Positions 1 to 5,424 of a stretch of 5,469 bases of DNA are shown piece by piece. The DNA is from a bacterium (GTDB lineage: Bacteria > Chloroflexota > Dormibacteria > Aeolococcales > Bog-877). A program made the translations under genes and the position numbers. A model generated the notes under the pieces. It searched no databases. It was not told where the DNA came from and saw nothing but the letters and a program-made list of their open reading frames with translations. The stretch is taken from NCBI GenBank assembly GCA_021798435.1, contig JAJZGN010000136.1, positions 1 to 5,469 on the forward strand, read 5' to 3'. Each line of letters begins with the position of its first letter. The stretch's first letter is position 1.

Positions 1-409
1 GGGGCAGCACCTCGCCCACCCGAACCGCTCGTCCCACCGGCCGCCTGGTCTCGGCGGCGGCCACGCATACCCGCACCAGACCGTCCCGGACGTAGAGGCG
101 GGAGGTCTCGCCGGTCTGGTCCCTCAGCTCCTCGAGCCGCGGCCGGGCCAGCTCCTGGAGGCTCGGGGCCGAGGCCAGCCGCGCCGCGCTCCAGCGCACC
201 AGCCGGGCGCCGGGTCGATAGCACTCGCCCCGGCGTTCCAGGAATCCTAGCTCGGTGAGGCTGGAGATCAGCCGAGAGCAGGTGGACGGAGGGAGGCGGG
301 TGCGGCGGCGGAGCTCACCAAACCCCAGCTCCGGCTCCGCCGGGCTGAAGCAGTCCAGGAGGTCTCGGGCCTTGCCCAGGACCAGGATCCGCTCTGAGCT
401 GGCTGCCAT
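1..409 (-). CDS. IclR-family transcriptional regulator, N-terminal part (gene runs off the left edge)
   Basis: This is a likely pathway-specific DNA-binding regulator. Translating the minus strand from the ATG at 409 gives 136 codons with no stop before the window ends, about half of a usual IclR protein (roughly 250-270 residues). Residues about 7-60 form the winged helix-turn-helix: ILVLGKARDLLDCFS, then GELRRRTRLPPSTCSRLISSL, the recognition-helix region, then ELGFLERR. Residues about 84-136 begin the effector-binding domain (LEELRDQTGETSRLYVRDG, then RRPVGRAVRVGEVLP, where IclR proteins have a similar stretch). It is divergent from the CoA-transferase/lyase operon across about 140 bp carrying an inverted repeat, which suggests it controls that operon and itself. 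The start at 409 follows a GGGGAGG very close to the ATG. An in-frame ATG at 451 would add 14 residues, but it lies within the predicted promoter. The ligand is unknown. Confidence 0.9.
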   Translation of the reverse strand, partial: MAASSERILVLGKARDLLDCFSPAEPELGFGELRRRTRLPPSTCSRLISSLTELGFLERRGECYRPGARLVRWSAARLASAPSLQELARPRLEELRDQTGETSRLYVRDGLVRVCVAAAETRRPVGRAVRVGEVLP

Positions 410-422
410 CGCCTCCCCGGGG

Positions 423-451
423 TTGCGTTGCGCTGTTCCGCATCGTAGCAT
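423..451 (+). promoter_or_regulatory. Predicted sigma70-like promoter of the lyase/CoA-transferase operon
   Basis: TTGCGT at 423-428 and TAGCAT at 446-451 are separated by exactly 17 bases. They match the first three bases of the -35 consensus and four of six of the -10 consensus. Transcription would start near 458, leaving a leader of about 90 bases before the first operon gene. The -10 box lies between the arms of the inverted repeat, so a protein bound there would block it. This is a consensus match by eye in very GC-rich DNA, with no experimental support. Confidence 0.4.
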
Positions 452-470
452 GACAACCACCATGCGGAAC
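435..470. promoter_or_regulatory. Perfect 9-bp inverted repeat, candidate IclR-type operator
   Basis: GTTCCGCAT at 435-443 is repeated as its exact reverse complement ATGCGGAAC at 462-470, with 18 bases between. Half-sites of this kind (TTCCGC/GCGGAA) resemble those described for several IclR-family operators, and the site sits between an IclR gene and a divergent operon. The arms flank both predicted -10 boxes and overlap the predicted -35 of the regulator gene. Arm centres are 27 bp apart, about two and a half helical turns, so a dimer of dimers or two separate sites is more likely than one compact palindrome. Binding by this particular regulator is inferred. Confidence 0.55.
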
Positions 471-472
471 AA
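442..472 (-). promoter_or_regulatory. Predicted promoter of the IclR-family regulator
   Basis: On the minus strand, TTGTTC (472-467) and TACGAT (447-442) resemble -35 and -10 boxes, but the 19-base spacer is longer than the optimum. The start would be near 435, giving a short leader to the ATG at 409. That geometry argues against the alternative ATG at 451. The -10 box shares bases 446-447 with the oppositely directed -10 box, so the two promoters would compete for polymerase. Confidence 0.3.
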
Positions 473-530
473 GCCGCGCCGGTGTGGGGTCACCTTTCGG
501 GAAGGGCTGGCAGGGGCGACTCGCGGCAAC

Positions 531-538
531 GGGAGGGG
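531..538 (+). promoter_or_regulatory. Ribosome binding site of the HMG-CoA-lyase-like gene
   Basis: The purine run GGGAGGGG lies just before two in-frame ATGs, at 539 and 548. From the GGAGG core (532-536) the spacing is 2 bases to the first and 11 to the second. From the GGGG at its end the second is 9 bases away. The second ATG therefore has the more usable spacing and was chosen, but the difference is only three residues. Confidence 0.5.
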
Positions 539-547
539 ATGAGCGCG

Positions 548-1570
548 ATGCCCGAGCCGCTCCGCGCCCCCTTGGTGGCTGACGTGTTCCTCCGGGATGG
601 CCTCCAGGCGGTCGACCGGGAGCGGGCGCGAGATCGCATTCCCACCTCGGTGAAGCTGGAGATCCTGGGGGAGCTGGACGCCTGCGGGGTACCCGAGGTG
701 GAGGTGACCGGCTTCGTCCACCCCCTGGTGATCCCGAACCTGAGCGACGCGGATGAGCTGGCCCGGCGAGCGCTGGGCAGCGGCATCAGGGCCCGGCTGC
801 GGGCCCTGGTGCCCAACGTGCGGGGAGCTGGGAGGGCGCTGGAGGCTGGAATCTCGAAGCTGGCCTGGTTGATCGCGGCCAGCCCCACCTACCAGCGGCT
901 CAACTCCAACATGGACCAGGAACGAGGGTTGGAGGAGGGGGCTGGGGTCTTCCGCATGGTGTCCGACTCCGGGGCGGAGATGGTGGCGGCGGTGGCGACG
1001 GCCTTCGTCTGTCCGTACGAGGGGGTCGTCGCATCGGAGAGCCTCTATTCCCTGGTGGGTCGGATCGCCGACCTGGGGGTGACGGAGCTTTGGCTGGGGG
1101 AGAGCGTGGGCCTGGCCTGGCCAAGCCTGGTCGGCGACCGCGTGGCGGGCCTCAGAGAGCGCTTTCCCCGCCTCCGCCTCGGGGTGCACCTGCACACCCT
1201 GGCCGGCCTCGCCCCAGCCAATGCCCTGGCGGCGCTGCGGGCCGGGGCCGTGATGCTGGAGGGGGCGGTGGGCGGGGTGGGCGCGGGGATCGCGCTCACC
1301 CATCCACAGCTGGAGTTCGGGAACTACGCGACCGAGGATCTGAACTACCTTCTCCTGGCGGAGGGGTTCGACACCGGCATCGACCAGGTGGGGCTGGCCC
1401 AGCTGGGGCGCCGGGTGCGAGAGCTGGCGGGTGGGGGCGGGAGCCGGGCAGCCCACTTCCTCAGCCTGGAACGCTATCTGGAGCGGAGCCGGGCCGTCCA
1501 GGAGGGTCTGGAGCACACCCGCCCGGGTGACTCGCGGGCGGGGCTTTCCGCAGGGGTTCAAGGTGGCTGA
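548..1570 (+). CDS. HMG-CoA-lyase-like (DRE-TIM metallolyase family) protein lacking the catalytic cysteine
   Basis: This is a 340-residue TIM-barrel protein related to 3-hydroxy-3-methylglutaryl-CoA lyase, which splits HMG-CoA into acetyl-CoA and acetoacetate. Visible landmarks are LRDGLQ (Arg16, Asp17, equal to human Arg41/Asp42), VEVTGFVHP (Glu52, equal to Glu72), ASPTYQRLNSN, CPYEG, HLH (His214/His216, equal to His233/His235) and FGNYATEDL (Asn259, equal to Asn275). The metal-binding set Asp-His-His-Asn is thus complete. The mobile catalytic loop is not: the usual GGLGGCPYA reads GGVGAGIAL, so Gly247 replaces the catalytic Cys (human Cys266), and the loop is about three residues longer. 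HxHD has become HLHT, and Glu185 stands where Asp204 is usual. It may therefore act on another 3-hydroxyacyl-CoA or catalyse a different aldol-type reaction. It is first in the operon, overlapping the CoA-transferase gene by 8 bases. The family is certain; the substrate is unknown. Confidence 0.85.
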   Translation: MPEPLRAPLVADVFLRDGLQAVDRERARDRIPTSVKLEILGELDACGVPEVEVTGFVHPLVIPNLSDADELARRALGSGIRARLRALVPNVRGAGRALEAGISKLAWLIAASPTYQRLNSNMDQERGLEEGAGVFRMVSDSGAEMVAAVATAFVCPYEGVVASESLYSLVGRIADLGVTELWLGESVGLAWPSLVGDRVAGLRERFPRLRLGVHLHTLAGLAPANALAALRAGAVMLEGAVGGVGAGIALTHPQLEFGNYATEDLNYLLLAEGFDTGIDQVGLAQLGRRVRELAGGGGSRAAHFLSLERYLERSRAVQEGLEHTRPGDSRAGLSAGVQGG

Positions 1571-2771
1571 GCGCGCTCCCGAGGCCCCTCAGCCCCTGGC
1601 GGGTGTCCGGGTCCTGGACCTCGCCACGATGATGGCGGCTCCCGCCGCCGCGGCCTACCTGGCCGAGTTCGGCGCCGACGTGATCAAGGTTGAGAAGCCG
1701 AGGGAGGGGGACCCGCAGCGGCGCTGGGGGACGACGAAGGCCGGGGAGTCGGTCTTCTGGAAGTCGATCTCGCGCAACAAGCGCTCCCTGACCCTGGACC
1801 TGCGCACCCGCCGGGGGGCGGAGATCCTCCGCCTCTTGGTCAGGCGCACCGACGTCGTGATAGCCAACTTCCGGCCCGGCACCCTGGACTCCTGGGGGAT
1901 CGGGTATGAGTGGATGGCGACGGCCAACCCCGCGGTGATCCTGCTCGAGGTTTCCGGGTTCGGCCAGGGAGGGCCCCTGGCCCGTCGCCCGGGGTTCGGC
2001 ACGCTCGCCGAGGCCCGCTCTGGGTTCGCTCACCTCACGGGCCAGCCGGAGGGGGCGCCCACCCTTCCCAACATGGGGCTGGCGGATGGGGTGGCGGGGA
2101 TCATGGGAGCCTTCGCGGTGATGCTGGCGCTGCGAGCCCGGGAGCGAGGGGACGGCCTGGGCCAGCGCATCGACCTCTCGCTCTGCGACTCCATCCTGCG
2201 CCTCATCGAACCGTCGCTTCTGGACTGGAGCCAGCTTGGGATCGCCGGGCAGCGGACCGGGAGTCGCAGCGTGCATGTCGCCCCCCGCAACGTCTACCGC
2301 TGCCGGGACGGCAACTGGGTGGCGCTCTCGGCCAGCACCCCCTCGATCGCCCGCCGGGTCTTCGCCGCCATCGGCAGGCCGGAGCTCGCGGACGACCCGC
2401 GGTTCGTGGACAACTCCTCGCGGCTGGAGAACGTCAAAGAGCTGGACCTGGTGATCGGGGAGTGGATCGGGCGCCACGATGCCTCCGAGGTGGTCGAGAT
2501 CATGGAGAAGGCCGAGGCCGCGGTCGGCCCGGTTCAGGACATCCCCCAGATCCACCAGGATCCAAGCTTCAGGGAGCGCCCCTCGTTCGTGGAGGTGGAG
2601 GACCAGACCTTCGGGCCGATGCGGCTGGTGGACGTGGTGCCCAGGCTGAGCCGGACCCCGGGGAAGGTCCGGGCCACCGGCCCGGCCCTGGGGCAGCACA
2701 CCAGAGAGATCCTGGCCGAACTCGGCCTCCTAGGGGAGTACGAGGGGCTGGAGGAGGAGGGGGTGGTCTGA
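1563..2771 (+). CDS. CaiB/BaiF (family III) CoA-transferase
   Basis: This is a 402-residue enzyme of the formyl-CoA transferase/CaiB family, which moves CoA between carboxylic acids through an aspartyl-CoA anhydride. The start of the fold is clear: PLAGVRVLDLATMMAAPAAA, then LAEFGADVIKVEKPREGDP, then WKSISRNKRSLTLDL. FRPGTLDSWGIGYE and VSGFGQGGPLARRPGFG follow. Asp175, in NMGLADGVAGIMGAF, sits where the family's catalytic Asp (Asp169 in formyl-CoA transferase) is found. The C-terminal part (VAPRNVYRCRDGNWVALSAS, VGPVQDIPQI, GPALGQHTREIL) is complete, and the length is normal. The GTG at 1563 was chosen because AGGGG precedes it by 6 bases and the next ATGs (in ATMMAAP) would remove conserved sequence. 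It overlaps the preceding gene by 8 bases, implying coupled translation. The donor and acceptor acids cannot be read from sequence. Its position between two acyl-CoA lyases suggests it makes their CoA-thioester substrate. Confidence 0.9.
   Translation: MAERAPEAPQPLAGVRVLDLATMMAAPAAAAYLAEFGADVIKVEKPREGDPQRRWGTTKAGESVFWKSISRNKRSLTLDLRTRRGAEILRLLVRRTDVVIANFRPGTLDSWGIGYEWMATANPAVILLEVSGFGQGGPLARRPGFGTLAEARSGFAHLTGQPEGAPTLPNMGLADGVAGIMGAFAVMLALRARERGDGLGQRIDLSLCDSILRLIEPSLLDWSQLGIAGQRTGSRSVHVAPRNVYRCRDGNWVALSASTPSIARRVFAAIGRPELADDPRFVDNSSRLENVKELDLVIGEWIGRHDASEVVEIMEKAEAAVGPVQDIPQIHQDPSFRERPSFVEVEDQTFGPMRLVDVVPRLSRTPGKVRATGPALGQHTREILAELGLLGEYEGLEEEGVV
2750..2763 (+). promoter_or_regulatory. Strong Shine-Dalgarno run that sets the CTG start of the CitE-like gene
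   Basis: GGAGGAGGAGGGGG contains three overlapping GGAGG cores. The last (2756-2760) lies 7 bases before the CTG at 2768, which is close to ideal spacing. It is embedded in the last codons of the CoA-transferase gene, where it encodes Glu-Glu-Gly. Its position is the main reason for placing the downstream start at a CTG. Confidence 0.6.
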
Positions 2772-3679
2772 GCGCCGCCTTCCTCAGCGGAAAGGGGCGA
2801 CTGGCCACCTGGCTCTTCGCCCCCGCCACCAGCCCCCACCACTGCCGAAGGGCGCTGGAGCGGGGCTGCGACGTCGCCATCATCGACCTCGAGGACGGGG
2901 TCAGCCGGGATCGCAAGGAGGAGGGGAGGAACGCAGCCCGGGAGCTGCTCAGCCGTCGAGAGGGCGGCGGCCCCCTGGCCTTCGTCCGAATCAACTCCAC
3001 GGCCCAAGGGGAGGGACGTGCGGACCTAGAGGCGGTGGTGCTCCCCCAGCTGGCGGGGGTGATGGTGCCGAAGGTGGGATCGCCGTCCCAGATCGAGGTG
3101 CTGGATTGGACCCTCACGAGATTGGAGCGGCAGCGCGGAGTGCCCGAGGGCCAGGTGTCGATCCTGCCGCTCCTGGAGACCGCCGCGGGGCTGGCGGCGG
3201 CCCGGGAGATCGCCAGATCCTCCCCGAGGGTCTGTGCCCTGGCCCTCGGCGTGGCTGACCTTGCCGCCGACCTGGGCGCCCGCATCGGGCCGGCCAGCCC
3301 TCTTCTGGCGGCGGCCCGGTCCGAGCTGGTCGTGGCCTGCCGAAGCGCGGGGGTGGGGTCCCCGGTGGACCCGGTGCATCTCGACCTCCGGGACCTCGCC
3401 GGACTGGAGGCTGCGGCGGTCGCCGCCCGGCAGCTGGGCTTCCAGGGCAAGGCCTGCATCCACCCGAGCCAGGCAGAGGTGGTGGCCAGGGTGTTCGCGC
3501 CCACCCCCGACGAGCGGGAATGGGCGCAGCGCATCCTGTCCGCCTTCGACTCTGCCGAGCGGGGAGGCCGGTCGGCGCTGGTCGTGGACGGGGAGTTCGT
3601 GGACTACGCGGTGGTGGCCCGGGCCCGCCGCCTCCTCGGACTCCCCGCTCTGGATCAGTTGAAGTCCAGGTCGCTGTAG
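2768..3679 (+). CDS. CitE/HpcH-type acyl-CoA lyase (malyl-/citramalyl-CoA lyase-like), probable CTG start
   Basis: This is a 303-residue TIM-barrel lyase of the HpcH/HpaI aldolase-citrate lyase beta superfamily. Members cleave beta-hydroxyacyl-CoAs such as malyl- or citramalyl-CoA to acetyl-CoA plus glyoxylate or pyruvate. Landmarks are WLFAPATSP (15-23), AIIDLEDGVSRDRK (37-50), FVRINS with Arg74, VMVPKV (98-103), PLLETAAGL with Glu137, LGVADLAADLG with Asp164 (Glu137 and Asp164 being the usual Mg2+ ligands), and GKACIHPSQ, a family signature near the C-terminus. The active site looks intact. No stand-alone CitE complex subunits are nearby, so a CoA-thioester lyase is likelier than citrate lyase beta. 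No ATG, GTG or TTG occurs in this frame between the middle of the preceding gene and about 3034, and a start there would delete a third of the barrel. CTG at 2768 gives a family-typical length, has a 7-base-spaced GGAGG, and overlaps the upstream TGA as CTGA. A second CTG at 2801 is possible. Its 3' end overlaps the convergent PP-loop gene. Confidence 0.85.
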   Translation: MSAAFLSGKGRLATWLFAPATSPHHCRRALERGCDVAIIDLEDGVSRDRKEEGRNAARELLSRREGGGPLAFVRINSTAQGEGRADLEAVVLPQLAGVMVPKVGSPSQIEVLDWTLTRLERQRGVPEGQVSILPLLETAAGLAAAREIARSSPRVCALALGVADLAADLGARIGPASPLLAAARSELVVACRSAGVGSPVDPVHLDLRDLAGLEAAAVAARQLGFQGKACIHPSQAEVVARVFAPTPDEREWAQRILSAFDSAERGGRSALVVDGEFVDYAVVARARRLLGLPALDQLKSRSL

Positions 3680-4359
3680 ACGAACCCCTCACGCTCCAGC
3701 ACCTCGCCCGGCCGGGTGGGGATGGGGCGGCGGAAGATCGGCGCCGCATGGACGAAGGTGTGGAACTCTCCCCGCTCGCCGCAGGGGTCGACGGCTGGGG
3801 GAAGCGAGGTCAGCAGGGCGGCGTCGAATTCCCTCCCAGCGAGCTCGCGCGGCATTACCGTGGGGTCCAGGCACACCAGGGTGGCCCGGAGGCCCGACGC
3901 GATCATCTCCCGGGCCAGGGTCGGCGTCTCGCGCCCGAAGAGGGGGAAGACACCCGCCCACCCCAGGCTCGCCAGCCAGCGCTCCCGGTAGGAGCGGATG
4001 TCCTCCAGGAAGAGGTCGGCGAAGGCCAGGCGTCGGACCCCCTGGGCGCCCAGCTCGGCGAGGCCAGCTGTCATGCGGGCCTCGTACAGCTGGTTGGGGC
4101 AGCCAGGCGGTATCCAGACCTTGGTGAGAGGGAGGCCGAGCTCCTCGGCCTGCCGGTCGAGCAGTGACTCCCGCACCCCGGACATCGTCACCCGGCGGTA
4201 GCCCTCGGTGAGGGTGGTGAGCAGACCCACGACCCGAAACCTGCCATCCGCCAGCAGGGCCATGAGTCCGTAGGCGGAATCCTTCCCGGCGCTCCAAGAG
4301 AAGACGACGGGGACCCCGGCGGCCGGCCCGTCGGCTGGAGAATTCCGGCCGGCCGTCAC
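3655..4359 (-). CDS. DUF71/COG2102 PP-loop ATPase (diphthine--ammonia ligase-like)
   Basis: This is a 234-residue ATP-pyrophosphatase of the family that includes eukaryotic/archaeal Dph6, which amidates diphthine using ATP and ammonia. The PP-loop is SAGKDS at residues 23-28 (usually SGGKDS). Further family sequences are VVGLLTTLTEGYRRV (43-57), FADLFLEDIRSYRER (113-127), VFPLFGRET (137-145) and the C-terminal GERGEFHTFVHAAPIF (194-209). The length is typical for the short form. Bacteria do not make diphthamide, so a different amidation-type or adenylating role is expected; published comparative genomics proposed B12 salvage for part of the bacterial family, but nothing here confirms that. 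The start is GTG at 4359, the only start available between the upstream stop and the PP-loop. It lies one codon after the transporter's TAG in the same frame, so expression must depend on the transporter transcript. The last 25 bases overlap the CitE-like gene tail to tail. Confidence 0.88.
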   Translation of the reverse strand: MTAGRNSPADGPAAGVPVVFSWSAGKDSAYGLMALLADGRFRVVGLLTTLTEGYRRVTMSGVRESLLDRQAEELGLPLTKVWIPPGCPNQLYEARMTAGLAELGAQGVRRLAFADLFLEDIRSYRERWLASLGWAGVFPLFGRETPTLAREMIASGLRATLVCLDPTVMPRELAGREFDAALLTSLPPAVDPCGERGEFHTFVHAAPIFRRPIPTRPGEVLEREGFVYSDLDFN

Positions 4360-4362
4360 CCT

Positions 4363-5367
4363 CTAGATGGTCTCGGGCTCGGCCGAGAGACCGGTCCGGC
4401 CCCTCAGGGTCACCAGCCCACCCCTGCCCTTGAGCAGGTTCATCGCGGTGACGGAGAGGGCGAGCAGGAGCGCTCCCACGATCTCCTGGGGGTGGAGCGG
4501 AGCCGCGAAACCGTAGGGGGCCGGCAGCGAGAAAACGAGGAACAACGCCGCGGGGTATCCGAGCTCGGCCAGGGTGGAGACCGAGGCGGGGGTGCTGGAG
4601 AGAGCCCGGTAATACAGCAGGAGGGCCAGGAAGCCGGGGATGAGGGCGATCCCCAGGAAGGCGGGGAGCTCGCCCGCGGTGTACCCGGCAAGCGGCGAGT
4701 GCCCTCCTGAGCTGGTGAGCAGGAGCAGGAACAGGATGGGAAGGGCGAGGGTGAAGCGCATCGCCGTGGTGGTGGTGAAGGAAACGTCGTGCAGGGCCAG
4801 CCGACCGAGGACGGTTCCGGCGGCCCAGAGCACCACCGCCCCCACCACGAACACCGCGGCCAGCAGGGCCCCGGTCGGAGCTCCTGGAACCTGGGCCGTG
4901 ACGATGAGGGCGGCCCCACCCAGGGCGACCGCGGCCAGGGGCCAGAAGGCGGCTCCCCTTCGCTCCCTCAGGATGAGCCAGGACATCCCCAGTCCGAAGA
5001 CCGGCTGCAGCAGGTAGAGGAGATAGACCTCAGACTCCGCCCCGGGGGTGGTGGCGTAGCTGAGGGAGCGAGTGAAGAGCACGGTAGCGAAGGCCTGGGG
5101 CCCGGCGGCGATGATCGCCAGCGCCAGCCAGCTCTTCCATGAAGCGTGCCGAAGTTCCCGGACCACCCCGCGGGCCAGGGGCAGGAAGCACAGGCTGATG
5201 AGCAGATCCTCGACCAGCACGATCTGGCTGGACGAGAGCCCGTCCTTGACCAGGGCGGGCCGGAAGTAGGCGTCCGCCGCCCACAGGGCCGCCGCCAGGG
5301 CGATGAAGAGCGCCGAGTAGCGGTCGAGGACGGACTTTGCGGTCCCAGGTCGTGGATTGGGTTTCAC
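4363..5367 (-). CDS. EamA-family (drug/metabolite transporter superfamily) permease
   Basis: This is a 334-residue inner-membrane protein with about ten predicted helices in two EamA repeats. Hydrophobic segments lie at roughly 18-36, 47-65, 78-98, 113-131, 139-158, 166-186, 200-218, 234-254, 266-285 and 294-312. Each repeat ends as the family does: first half with PVFGLGMSWLILRERRG followed by a Gly-rich helix, second half with a Pro-containing helix (ELGYPAALFLVFS) and HPQEIVGALLLALSV. The length is close to the usual 280-330. EamA proteins export or import small metabolites, but substrates cannot be predicted by sequence. The start is GTG at 5367, with no recognisable Shine-Dalgarno and no earlier suitable codon that preserves the frame; a possible extended -10 lies only about 10 bases upstream. 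It is first in a two-gene unit with the PP-loop ATPase gene, which follows after three bases. There is no evident link to the convergent CoA operon. Confidence 0.9.
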   Translation of the reverse strand: MKPNPRPGTAKSVLDRYSALFIALAAALWAADAYFRPALVKDGLSSSQIVLVEDLLISLCFLPLARGVVRELRHASWKSWLALAIIAAGPQAFATVLFTRSLSYATTPGAESEVYLLYLLQPVFGLGMSWLILRERRGAAFWPLAAVALGGAALIVTAQVPGAPTGALLAAVFVVGAVVLWAAGTVLGRLALHDVSFTTTTAMRFTLALPILFLLLLTSSGGHSPLAGYTAGELPAFLGIALIPGFLALLLYYRALSSTPASVSTLAELGYPAALFLVFSLPAPYGFAAPLHPQEIVGALLLALSVTAMNLLKGRGGLVTLRGRTGLSAEPETI

Positions 5368-5376
5368 TGGACTTTG

Positions 5377-5385
5377 AGGGTAGCA
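5377..5385 (-). promoter_or_regulatory. Possible extended -10 promoter for the transporter/PP-loop pair
   Basis: On the minus strand, TGCTACCCT (5385-5377) fits the extended -10 pattern TGnTAnnnT. No convincing -35 box is visible at the right distance. Transcription would start near 5370, only a few bases before the GTG at 5367. The mRNA would then be essentially leaderless, which would explain the missing Shine-Dalgarno. The match is weak. Confidence 0.25.
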
Positions 5386-5410
5386 GGAGAGCCGGGGGTG
5401 AAGGCGGTTG

Positions 5411-5424
5411 GGCCCGCGCGGGCC
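5411..5424. repeat. 14-bp perfect GC palindrome in the upstream region
   Basis: GGCCCGCGCGGGCC reads the same on both strands. It lies about 45 bases upstream of the transporter start, in the 102 bases (5368-5469) that contain no gene I can support. It could be an operator, or a hairpin with a five-pair stem. No T-run follows on either strand, so it is not a standard intrinsic terminator. Short GC palindromes also arise by chance in DNA this GC-rich. Confidence 0.35.

Noticed and set aside
410..451. An alternative start (ATG at 451) for the IclR-family gene.
   Set aside because: It would put the predicted promoter elements inside the coding region and add 14 residues without family resemblance. 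A GGTGG 5 bases upstream means it cannot be fully excluded.
482..547. An upstream ATG at 482 that would lengthen the HMG-CoA-lyase-like protein by 22 residues relative to the chosen start.
   Set aside because: The added sequence does not resemble the family N-terminus, has no good ribosome site, and includes the purine run that serves the ATGs at 539 and 548.
1461..2699. A 412-codon open frame on the minus strand, antisense to the CoA-transferase.
   Set aside because: Its composition (Pro, Gly, Arg, His-rich with no recognisable fold) is that of a shadow frame, and the opposite strand carries an unmistakable enzyme.
1910..2767. A long open frame continuous with the CitE-like gene, beginning at an ATG at 1910.
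   Set aside because: The part before 2768 lies inside the CoA-transferase gene in another frame. It has a low-complexity Gly/Pro/Arg composition and no domain resemblance. It is an open-frame artefact of high GC.
2569..3534. A 321-codon minus-strand open frame opposite the CitE-like gene.
   Set aside because: It is rich in Arg, Ser and Pro, with no domain-like pattern, and lies opposite a well-conserved lyase.
3707..3716. The palindrome CCCGGCCGGG near the convergent gene ends, considered as a terminator.
   Set aside because: It lies within the PP-loop coding region, is too short for a stable hairpin with a loop, and has no T-run on either side.
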